Shown here: positions 48,501 through 60,500 of the stretch, piece after piece | How positions within the stretch are numbered: position 1 is the first letter of the stretch | Layout: the number at the start of each line of letters is the position of its first letter | Assembly (NCBI GenBank): GCA_012845835.1 | Contig: JABAKD010000019.1 | Span: forward strand, 10,698,844 to 10,762,843 | DNA length: 64,000 bases | From: Undaria pinnatifida | Lineage: Eukaryota; Sar; Phaeophyceae; Laminariales; Alariaceae | Direction: 5' to 3' | Translations under genes and position numbers: made by a program | The notes under the pieces: model-generated | Databases searched by the model: none | The model's input: the letters and a program-made list of their open reading frames with translations, nothing else | Told to the model about the DNA's origin: nothing

Positions 48501-51500
48501 AGTCGGCCGCAGGAAAGAGCGGGGCTCTCCGCGCTTTGCTGGAGGCCTCAGCCCCGGGGGGAGCTCTGCACGGCGCCGGCCTTTGCGGCCGTCTCGGCGA
48601 CCTTGGGGCCGTGAGCGGCGAGTACGATGTGGCGGTGAGGCTACTTTTTCGTTTTGCATCGCTTTATGTATTTATTTATTTGCTGGTCGTGGTGGTGGTG
48701 GTAGTGGCAGTGGTCATGGTTCGTGTGGTGGCGTGTGGTGTTGGTGGTAGTTAGGTGGCAGTTGTGCCCGCCCGCCCCCCTCTCGGTTCCTCTCCCTGGG
48801 CACTTGCAGGAGGTGATTGCTGGGTTAGATCGCTCTTCACGGGCTTCGTTGTTTTCGTTTTCCCTTCATGCTGGCTTCCTGATCGCCGCTCCCCCCCCTC
48901 AACCTCCCCCTCGCAAACCCTAACCTCCCCCCCCCCCCTTCCCTTCCTTAACCCTCTCCTACATACCCTACCCGTACCTCACCCCTACCCGACCCGACCC
49001 GACCCGACCCGACCCGACCCGACCCGACCCTACCCTACCCTGCCCTACTTCTACGATACCCTTACGATACCCCACCCCTACCCGTACCGTACCCTGCGTG
49101 TGTTTGTTCCTGGTGTATGTTTTGCCAGGTGTCGTCGTGTTCTGGGACTTTGGATCACATTGTGGTGGAGACGGCGGAGGGGGCCACCGCTTGCGTGGAG
49201 TACCTCAGGAAGTGAGCTCCCCCCGGCCCCTCCTCTTCTTTATCTGCTCGTACGGTATTCGCGTTTTGTCTATGGCTATACTGGAAGTAGTAGTATCTGC
49301 TACTCGAAGTATATATAGTTTTTCTTGTTTCTCTACTTTTGTCACGTGCATAGCTGTCTCTTTCGCTGTCTTTATCGTTTACTTGGTGGTTGTCTCGTTC
49401 GGTGCCTCTAATAACGTGAGCTCCGACGACAAAATTTGAAGGTCGGCCATGTAAGGTGTACCTGGAGCAAACGGTACGGACGTGCACTTATCCAGACGCT
49501 ATATTAATTTAACGCACGACAGCAGCAGGTGCACCACAAGCACTAAAAAATGTGTCGTTAGTTAATACCGGTGTATTTGTCGGTATTTTCTGTATTTCGA
49601 TGGTCATATATCTTGTTTGCTTTATCGCTGTACCCCATCTGGTGCTGTCTCTGTCGTCGTGTCTCTTGCCGTCGCTATCGCTCTGTGTTGCCATACGCTC
49701 TACGAGTATGCTATTACCTTTTTCTCATTCCTTTTTGTCTGTTACCGCCCCCCGTCGAACTTCCGCATCTTTTGTGATGTCTACTGCACAGACTCCTTGG
49801 GCCGTGTGCCGTATCCAACGCCGCCGACACCAACATCAACAACAACATTATGCTCATTTTATATGTTTGCTTTCCCCCGTCCCCTACCCCAACACCGCCT
49901 TGTTTTGTATGTCTACCATAGGAACTCCTTGGGCCGCGCGTCTTTCGTAATTCTGGAAAAACTCGGCCACCTGGAGGCGTCGCTGTCTCAGCGTTTCCAG
50001 GCTCCCAGCGGGTGCCCCCGGCTGTTCGATCTCGTTCAGGTGTCGGAGGAAAGGTGAATTAATACTGCAGCAGTGGTGTATCCGGTTTAAGAGCTTCCAT
50101 AATAGGATCACACTGACTTAAGCCCTTAAGAAATGCACTATTAATAACGTTTTGGGGAAAAATACTTGGAAATAGTGTGAGATCAGTTTTGCAGCGGTGA
50201 AAGGGTAAAGAGCCGTCAAACACGATTGTTCCGCCTTGTCACGCCTATACGAAAACCTGTACGGTGCCCAATCTGAGATAAGAGCAGCGCGGAGATACAT
50301 ACGAGCGGTAACAATGGTCTGTTCCTAGGGGCTCTTAAATCGGGTACCCTGTTGCTCGTTGATTTCGGGACACAAGCTACGGTAATGGTGCACCAATTAT
50401 TTATTTATTTCTGAGGCTGCTCACTTTGTTTGAGCAGCTCCATATCTCACTGCCAAAAACTGATCTTGAGTAAACTGAAAGTAACTGCAAACCGATGAAG
50501 ATAAACAATTTCATGGCCTAGCTATACAAAAAAGTTATATTGCCAAACAAGAAATGACGTTCGGACGGTTTAGGGTTAACCTAAGCCTTTTTTAGCGCCG
50601 CACTCCCAACACGGGGACAAAACACTTCAAGTTAGACTAGAAAAACATTTTAGGAGTTGGAACGCTGCCCCTCTCGTATGATGCGTTTCGAGCGAAGTCG
50701 AGTTTCTGAGTTTCATCGCGACGAAACATGGGGACCCCTTTTCAATCGGGATAAGGCCGAGTTCGACGACTTCCGACCGAGAATTACGAATATCGAACTC
50801 CTCATCGAACGCACAAAAGGCCCACAGTAGTTGTAACTATCCCTCAGTGCGACTCCTCAGCACCAGCTATACAGGCCTCTTGCTATCGTTTTTTTTCAAC
50901 TACGTTTTCGCGTTCTTCCGGGTTGGCATATCGCTCATATTTGCGATTTTTTGCTGCTGTACTTGTTATCTACCAGGTACCAGACGTGTTGTTGGGGGGA
51001 ACATAGAACTACAGCTGCCGACCAACGAATATATTTCGCGAACAAATTGAAGCGTTTTTTTTGTGTTGCAAGTTAGCTTGACGCCATTCTTGCTTTTGGC
51101 CTCGTCCTTTGTCAGGTTTCGACCCGCCTTCTACCTGGCGCTGCGAGACACCCTTGTCGCCCCCCACCTCGAGATGGCCGTGGCTACTGCCTATGTTAAC
51201 GGCCGCTGTATGCACCGCATTGTCACGGCGGAGGGCCAGCTGATCGATCGATCGGGGGCTATGACGGGCGGGGGGAATGCCACGAAGAGGGGTGCCATGA
51301 GGATCTCAGGAGGCAGCGGCAGGAGTGGTGGTGAGCTTTGGTGGAGGAGGCGGTGGGGAGAGGGGGCTGGGGAGGGTGGTTGTGGTTGTGGCGGTGGTGG
51401 GTTTGGTGGGTTTCGATGATGGGGGTATTAATGACGCTGTTGTTGTTGATGTTGGTTTTGCTCGTCTGTGCGAGAACGTATCGGTTTCTGGCCCGATCGG

Positions 51501-54500
51501 TTGGGGGGAGGTGGGGGGCGGAACGGGGGCGGGGCGGAGGTAACTCCGTTTGGAGTACGCACGTAGTAGTTGGAAACGTGGCCGCGGCGCCGGGCACTCT
51601 CACGCGCATCACTGCTGCTCTGTTGGTGTTGTTGTCGTCGTCGACCTTTCTCTCGACACCATCCTAACACCCCCCCCCTCTCTTTCTCTCTCTCCCCCCC
51701 TCCCTCCCTCCCTCCCTCCCTCCCTCCCTCCCTCCCTCCCTCCCTCCCTCCCTCCCTCCCTCCCTCCCTCCCTACCTACCTCCCTCCCTCCCTACCTCTC
51801 TCACTCCCTCACTCCCTCACTTCCACCCTTCCTCTACGCTCTCGAAAGCCGCGAAGTCGGCGGTGGGTGGGGGTGCCGCCGGGGGTGTGGGTGTCGTTAG
51901 CGCTGCGAGGGCCGAGGAGCTTGCCGCGGATGCGAGGAAGGCGGAAGGGGCAGTGCGCGCGGCTCGGCTCGAGAAGAAGGAGGCCGAGGGGAAGGTTAAG
52001 AAGCTTGAGGCAAGGGGGAAGCACCTCCAGGTGAGAACAGTGTTTCGGGGTGTGTTGGTGGATTGGAAGAGAGGGTCGGGGTGGGGGTGGGAGGGGGGGT
52101 GGGGGGGCATCTCCATGTGAAAAGCAGAGGGTTAGGGTGGCGAGTGGGATTTGGTGTTTGTTTGTGGGTTAGGAGAGTGGGTGTGGGGAGGGGTGGGGCT
52201 TAGGGGGGGGGGGAGCGTACTCACTTGTTGCTTGCCTTAGTCATTTGGCCTTTGACCATGCATCGCTTTCGAGACAGAACACCGTTCCTACTCCTGATAG
52301 AGACGCCTCCAACATTTGGGCGCTCATTACGCTCTTTCCATATATTACGTGAAAACTGTTGGCTTATCTTGGGGGTGGTGGGTTTGACGGATGGTGTGAG
52401 AGGCAACGGGGAAGCACCTTCAGGTGATAACGATGGATCTCGGGGGGGGTTAGGGTTTGTTGTTGGGTTGGCGGTTTCGGGCGAAGGTGGTCTGTTTGGG
52501 GTGGGGATCGGTGTTGGTTTAGGTTGGGTTTATCGCCGGGGGTGTAGGCAGTTGGGGTGTGGGTTGCTGGCGGTGGTGTATTGAGGTTGGATTTGAAGTT
52601 TGGCGGTCTCGAATGTGTTTCGGGATGGATGGTGGGTTGGGGGTGGGGCTTGGGATTGAGGTCCAGGTTGAGGTGGCGGTCGTGGTGGTGGAGTTCTCGT
52701 CGATGGTGGGTGAAGGTGAGTTGGTGGTGAAGGTGGAGATGAGGTTTGCGTGGGGTTTGGGAGTTGGTGAGTTGTGATTGTTTTTGTATTTGTTTTTGTA
52801 TTTGTTTTGGTGTTTGGCGTGTTTTTGGTTGTTCATGTTTTGTGTTTGTTGCTGGTGCAATTGCTTGAACGAAAATAAAGCGCTAGACGGTAAACGACTG
52901 CGAAGAACGTGCTTGCCCTTTGCTCGTGCAGTGTGTTATATCTCTGGTCTGAAGTGCTCACGCATTTGGGCACGATGCTTGCTTTAACGCACTACCTACC
53001 AGAGGCGGCAAGCCGCTTTGGAGACTTTGGTACATGGCATTCATTTTCCGATTGTACTGTTTTTCCACGTCTTTCAGAACACCTGTCCTCATTATGTCTT
53101 AGTTTTGGTGGAGCCAGAGCTCTAACACCACTAATACAGGGAGGGTGATGTCCATACCAGGTTCCCTGAACCAGCATCCCGGCTCGCAGTGCAGGACACC
53201 CGTCGTAACGCGCATAGCAATTCTCGAAGCGCTCGAACGCTCCAGACAGTGGGTTTTCGAGCTCGGGTTCAGCACTATGGGCCTAGTGCCTTCTAACAGC
53301 GCACACGAAATTTGACGGTATCTGCAATAGTCTGCTAGCTGGATTTCTTGGCGAGACAGCTACCATACGCTTGTATCTTTTTTTGTTGTTGTTGTCCTCG
53401 GGCACACCACCCCGTCGTTCGCGTCGTGATGCTTGTTTTTTGTTTTGTCTCTGCGGCAGACCCTGATTCCCAAGCTGGAGATGAGGTTGCAGGGCGTCGG
53501 AGCGAGCGAGGCGCAGTATGAAGAACAAGTAGAGGCCCTTCAGGTGTGTGGGGTAGCTTATGACACCGCAAGGGGAATGGGGTATAGTACGGTAGCGTAA
53601 CACAGGGTGAGAAGGATTGCGTGATCCCCGAGCGGGAAATGAGGTTGGAGGGCGTCGGAGCGAGCGAGGTGTAATGTGAAGAGCAAGCAGGGGCCCTCCA
53701 TGTGGGTAGGGTACGACAGGGTAAGGTAGGCCTGGGGGAAAGCCCGCTGTCCATTTTTTGTTGCGTGGAACGCCGGCACTTTACCGGTACTCGTACATGC
53801 TCGTGGAAGATTAGGTAATCTCGTAGAGGTGCGCCTTAAGTGTGCTGCCTATGTGTTGTGCCAAGTACCACGCCACTGCTGCGTTGTGTCTTTCGGTTTG
53901 CGTCGAGAACCGCACTGTCTCTGTTTTACGTAAGGCGCCACCTTATCCAACCTTTCCAACCACAGCCACAACGATCTTCGTCGAACTGCGTCCTCTTCGT
54001 TTGTCACAGGCTCAGTGCCAGCTTACCCCCGAGGCGGAGGCAGAGCTGGCGAAGCTTACCGCGGCGCTCGCCAAGGACGAAAAAATGCTGGCGAAGGTTA
54101 GCACCGAGCGCCATTTTTCGTGTAGAAAACCCTTGCACGCCCCGTTTTCTTTCTTTACCAGATTTTTTGTCAACACCGAATGCCGTTTTTTGGTTTAGCA
54201 AAACACTCGCGGCTCCCTTTTTTATCGGCGCTCAACGAGGGCGATGCTGACGTTTTGCCAAAACCGGTACGAGTTACGACGCATTATTTATGCCGTTTCG
54301 AGAGGTGGTGACGTGGTGACACTCGGGTCGCGGGGCTTACCACAATCTCGCCGCGTCCGCTTTTTTCTTTCTGGTTTTTTTTTGTTTTTTCGGTGTGTTG
54401 GGGCTTGAGAGTGGTTGCTGCGGTAGTTCGAGTAGGATCGAGCTGCAGCGTTGTCGTACGGCCTCTTTCAACGTGTTACGAATATCCATTGTGAGCAGCA

Positions 54501-57500
54501 AGGCATCTAGGACAAAAAAATGATATATACTCTCAACCTTTCAACCGAGCTCTCCTATTTCACAGCTGTGTTCGTGTGAGGCTCTGTATTTGTGCGCGTA
54601 AACCAGGCAAAATATATTCTGGGATGAGGATGAAAACCTGAAAAACAAACGGGAGTGTTCCCCCCCCCCGCCCCCCGTTTTTTAATTGTGTGCATGCCAT
54701 CCTACTAACAAAATTACTTCTCGGTAGGATGGTAGTTTCGGACACCAAATTTTGTCGTCGCCCGATTAGGCATTTGCCGCTGCGGCAGTCGTCGTTGCGG
54801 GTATCCTTTTTTTTTTTTCTCTGCCGTCTTGAAAGGGCGAACAACGAAATACCGGTGCACTGCCGTTACAGGGTATTATTCAGTAGTCCACCTGCTGCTG
54901 TAGCACCGCTAGGCGGCACTTCTATACTCGTACTGACAATTTCTGTTACCAAGCCAAAGACACCTACAGAAATAGTAAACAGGGTACAGAGGGGGTGTTC
55001 GATTTAAGAGCCTCGGATAAGGCTTATGTGACCGCTCTTATTTCAGGTTTGATATTGTGTAGTTTTAGTATGGGGGTCACACAGCGGGCATTAACCGATT
55101 TGACCGCTCTTAAATCCGGCTTGCTTTTGGTATGGGCACTCTTGAATAAAATAAATACCCTACTGCTGTAATACAGAAAGCCGACATATTTTACGGGAAT
55201 ATAAGACATTCGGCAGCCGTTCTGCTGAAGTTAGTGTCGAACACGCCCTCTCCCAAATAAGAAACCCAGCCTGGGTTTGCATTCCTGTTTCTTACCAGGT
55301 GTCCCTTTATATGTGTAGTATGCGTGAGACCCCACAGCTCGCCCATCCCTCTCCGTCCAGCCATTGTAGGTGTGCGAGGGTTTACGGTCCAACAGACTAC
55401 GGCCATGCATCGCAATGGTTGCCCCCCTGCTCCACGACTACAGCTATGCAAAATTGAGAACCCCTTCCTCCCGCTTATTTCCCGTCGCCCCTTGTAAATA
55501 TCCTCGAGCAGGTTTCCAAATCGTTGGAGAAGGCCGAGGCGGCTGTCCAGGCTTTGCAGAAGGCCATCCTGGAAGTGGGCGGGGAGAAGCTGAAAAAGGC
55601 CGTCAAGAGGGCTGACGGCGCTTCAGCGTGAGGAGATTTACTTGCTGTCATGGAACAATAATTGTATACCGGGTGTTCAAACTGAACTCTTAACACACAT
55701 TAAAAATGATAACTCTGGTTTTAGTGTGTGTTTTATCCAAACCGACACTGCTCGCATGCATCTCTATGCCGTAACCTCCTCCCTTCCTCCCTCCCTACCC
55801 CTCCACCTCTTCCTTCTCGTCCCTGGTTTGTTTCTCCAACCGGCGATTTCTTTTTCAAATCTTGCTCACGTGCATTTATGTATCCCTCCTCCCCTTCCTC
55901 CCCTCCCCATCGCGCCCCTCCTACTCCTCCCCCCTTTCTCCCCTCCCCCCTTTCTCCCTTCCCCCCCCCTCCTTCTCCTCCTCGCCCCCCCCCCTACCCC
56001 CCCCCTCTTTTCCTCCTCACCCCCCCCTTCCCCTCCTCAATTCCCTGCTTTTCCGCTTGCTTTTGTTTGTTTGTCAGGGCTTTGGACCAGGCGGTGGAAT
56101 CGCTGAGCCGCTCTACAGTGGAGGGTAAGGGTGAGCGCAAGAAGGGCGAGAAAGGTGCCAAAGATGCAGAGCGTAAGCGCAAGGAATTGGAAGCGGTGCG
56201 GGCCCAGGCGGAAGCGGAGAAGGAGGAATTCAAGGGGATGGAGGAAAAAGCTTTTAAGGTATACCCCTGGTGTATTATGTACTTGTATACTTTCGTGTTT
56301 TTTGTTTGTTTTTCGTTTTTACGTGCGTGCGTGCGTGCGTGTTTGCGCCGTTTGTTGCGTTTGTTTCCGTTCTTTGGTGGCTTGTTTGTTTGTTCGTGAG
56401 TGTGTTTGATTGTTTGGTTGTTTTGTGTGCTGGTTTTTTGCGGTTGTTTGTTTGTTCGTTCAGCGATTTCATTCGTTTGTTCATTGGTGTATTTCCCCAT
56501 CATTTCGATTGTCGTTCGAATGTTCGTTGTGTTGGTTCCACACTTTGGTTGGTTTGTTCATGCGTTTGTTCCGTGAGTTCGATCACTTTCCGTTCGTTTG
56601 TTCACGCGTTTGGTTTCTTCGCTCGTCCTTAATTTCGTTGCTTTTGTTTATTCGTTTGTTCCATGCTCTAGATCCGCGTTTTTGACCCCTCCTCGCTTTT
56701 TCCTTCGTTCGTTCCACGGTTTCGATTAGCCCTCGTTTCTCACCGTTTTCTTCGTTTGTTCCACGTTTTCGATTATCCTCCCAGGTGATGGGAGCTTTCG
56801 AGGCGGCGGAAAAGGACGTGGCCGAGAAGGGAGCAGAGCTGAAGGAAATATCGACCGCCTACGAGGCGTCAAAATTGCTGGCCGATAAAATTAAGGGGGT
56901 GGAGGTAGACATCACCCTGCAGCTGCAGGAGTACGCCAAGGTATGAATGGTGTACCTGGTAGTCCGTATGCGTAAGTGACAGCTTTTTCCGTGTGTAAAG
57001 CACACTTTTGTTTCAATGCGTACATGTTGAAAGCGCGGACAACGACTTGTTTCTCCTCCCCCCCCCCCGGCTACGTCTCACTCTCTGTCCCAGCCAGCCA
57101 CGCCCACCCAACCCTTACCTTGTACCTCCATCTTTGTCACCCTTGCTACCCAGCCCTTACCCTTTTCTCCTCCCTGCTCCTTCCCCCTGTATGGATATGT
57201 GATCCATACCAACAAGGCCAATGGCAATGAATGGCATGAGTATAAGCAGTTTCACAAATATATCAGGATTTCGATATACGTCATCATCACATACGGCAGG
57301 ATGTATTATCTGATACAGCAGTATCAATACGAATATCTCGCGAAGTGTCATCTTTATGGTGCGATTTGGTTTGTTATACCTGGTGTATGTCACATTGTGT
57401 GGCGTTTTAGTGTGTGGTGCCGGCCATTGCCGGTCACCCCTTGCAGGTTTTCCACACCAACAAGGCCAACATTAAGCCCTGGACGTAAGTGAGCATAGCA

Positions 57501-60500
57501 ATAGCACAATTTATCAGGATATCGATAAATACTCTTCAACATGGATATGGTACCATGTGGTATGATATAGTATACCCTGATATTGTTTATGTTGCAATTA
57601 TGTAATATATGGTACCTCTCGCGCTTTTCAGGTGATTAATACCAACAAGGCGAACGTTAAGCACTGGACGGCGGAGTTTAAGAAGCTTAGGAAGGCACAC
57701 GCGGAGGAGGCCGAGCACTGGGGCCTGGACGAGGAGGAAGATGGTGATGGTGATGGCAGCGATGACGACGATGAGGGTCAGGAGGAGGAGAAGGAGGCGG
57801 AGGTGACTGCCCCAAGAGTTTGACGGCGCGGGGAGGGAGGCGGGGGGGGGGGGGGGGGGGACGGGGGGGATACATTTACGTAAAACAAAGCTGTGCTTGG
57901 AGAGCTCGTACGAGTATGTACCTCCCTCCATCCACCAAGTAAATATAAATACCATACGGTATGGTACTACGAGTGTCCAGTAGGCGTGGTACGACGAACC
58001 TACGCTACATGATGATATGATACTATGAGTATACGGTACAACACGGTGCGGTACTATTAATAAGAGTAAACGGTACAGCGACGCGCGCAAAGATGGAGGT
58101 CACACTTTTTTGGCGTAAATATTTTCCGAATGACGGGGCTCCCCAACCCCTTTAGAGCCCCCAAATCCCTCCCCATACTAAATTCAAGTAAATTTGTCGG
58201 AAAGAAAGGGTTTCCAGTTGTGGTAAAGGCGTTAACCCCAAAATTGTCGGAACGTCATTCTTGTTTCGCAATTTAACCATTTTTTTGTACCTAAGCCTTA
58301 ATGGGTTCGGTCCTCGGGTCGCACTTTCAACTTTCTCAAAATCAGTCTCTTGGTAAGGTACGGGTAAGGTTTTGATTGACCTTATTAAGTGAGGAACCCC
58401 AGAAAAGAATGGTTCACCTTGAACGCCTTCGCTGCTGGAAACCCTTTTTGGGGACAAAAATACTTGAATTTAGTATAGGGAGGGGTTTGGGGGCTCTCAA
58501 TGGGTTAGTGTAGCAGTGTGTCCAGTACGGCTGTATGTTACTAGTGGAATACCGTTACCCGTTTTGAGACTATTCGGTTTAGGAATATTCGGGGGATTTC
58601 AGACCGTGTAAATCAGATTGTCACGAGCAAAGCTCGGTAAGGTTCGTTCCTAACGAACGCAAAAAGTACCGAATCCTGACAAAGTGTCGCGATTCCTGAC
58701 GTTCTGAAACTCTTGAAGTGTCACGTTCTCAGACAATAAATCACGTTTTTTTGTCAGAAATCCTCACGTCATTTTTTTTGGATAATGTCAAAACGATTTA
58801 AAGTCCAGATTCCTGGCCAATATTAGTAGCACGATTCGCGAAAACGTCAAATTTTTTTGTTGCGATTCCTGACGTTTTTGTGTTCATGAGGAACGGCCAT
58901 AGGACCGTCGTGCTTCGTGTCCCCCAACCCCGGCCTTCGCTTGGGACAACGACGCCTGTACACCTTCGCGGAAGTCCCGAATCGCTCTTACCGCTTAGCG
59001 TTACCTCTCGCAGGCATGGGGGCCGACCCTCAGGCGACGTTCGGGTTTAATGGGTCGTGTATAGAGTCACGAGCGATCGCGCGCGTGTTTTTTTTTGTGT
59101 TCGGTCATGTGCCAGAATGTAACCATCTAAATTTGCTTACCAAGGGGTGGTATTATAATTGGGGTCTTGAAAGGGATGTCCCACTGCTGTAGTCGGTAAA
59201 GTGGTGCGAGCGCGTGACCACGCGTTTTGCTGAGACGCGACAAGTAACGCCTCCTTGCCTTGCCCTTGGCTTCCTTGCTTTTGCTCTGTCGGGGCTGCCT
59301 GGTTGCGCTTGCACTTTGCCGCGAACAAACAGAGCAAGGGTGGCAACGGTCATGGTGACGACATGAGCGAGGAGGAAGCTGAGGAAGAGACGTTGGGCGA
59401 GGTGAACTACAGAATTCCGCATACCAGGATGTACTGATTATTGATTGCTTTGCCTGCTTGGTGACATCTTCGATAACTTATTTACCAAGCACCTGGTATG
59501 CTGAAATACGAAACATCCGTGTTGGCTGCAAGGAGGGAGATAGCACGACGCGTTAGGTACGATTTATCGAAAGGCTTATCGAAAGATTTATCGAAATGTT
59601 GGTATATCGGAAGTGTGCACAGTATGCTGTAAGTATTTCCATTCGCTGATTTTTTTCCCCCGCTCCCCTACCCCCGTATTTCTTTCCCAAACGCACGCTT
59701 GACGTCGGCGTCCCTCTCGCGTATAGGTCGGTGATGGCGATGGCGGGAAGAGCAAGGCTAAAGATGGCGACGATAAGGCGATCGGCAAGGAAGGGCCGAG
59801 GGCTTCGAAGCGAAGTAACGCCAAACTTGGAGGGCCAGGGGTGCTGCCGGAGCTGGATTTCGAAGATCTCCAGGACGTTAACAGGTTGGAGGCCGTGGGG
59901 GGTAGTGATGAGAGGACGAGAAGGGGGGGGGGGGTATGGCAGGGGTGTACTTTTATAATGCATGGCCGAAGTCTTACGATGATAGACCCTCGCATCCCTA
60001 CCATGCCGGGGCGGAGCACGTCGGGTTTTCACCCATCAGGCAGGTGTTGCTTGCGCTAAGTCTGAAGCGCCGCGAGGTGTTCGGCGGATGCCATCAAGGG
60101 TGCGCTGCATCCTGCTTAAGAACTGATCGTGAAGAGTAGGGTGGGGTGGAGGGGCGAACGCCGGGGTGTATCTAGGGAGTCTGTCCAGTCAGGGTTGATA
60201 AACGATTCAATGATGCTGGGGGGTCGTTGGGTGAGACCAGACACGAAAGGAAGGGTTCACCAAACCAAGCCCAACCAAACCATTTTGTACTACGATCGTA
60301 TCTCTCACCGTACCTAACCATACCGTACTAAACCGTACTCTACCGTACGGCGCGGCCTGGCCAGAGAAGCTTTAAAGGTGGAGATCGATGAGTTGGAAGC
60401 GGAGAAGAAAGAGAAAGGCTACAGAGTGAACCTGATATAAAAACAAACCGTTCCACGGGACAGGACATCAAACCAAACCAAGAACGAACCAAAACCCAAC

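Larger units (their letters stand above)
56941..57631 (+). repeat. SMC4 intron 22 built from repeated exon-23-containing units
   Basis: Two earlier copies of the exon 23 start plus following intron (AC(A)AATATATCAGGAT(T/A)TCGATA) lie at 57200 and 57447, giving three tandem units with the real exon at 57632. Confidence 0.78.

Noticed and set aside
57803-57823. SMC4 ending at the TGA after VTAPRV
   Set aside because: The GAG|gtgact donor just before it joins exon 24 in frame, and exons 25-28 downstream are clearly SMC4, including the ABC signature.
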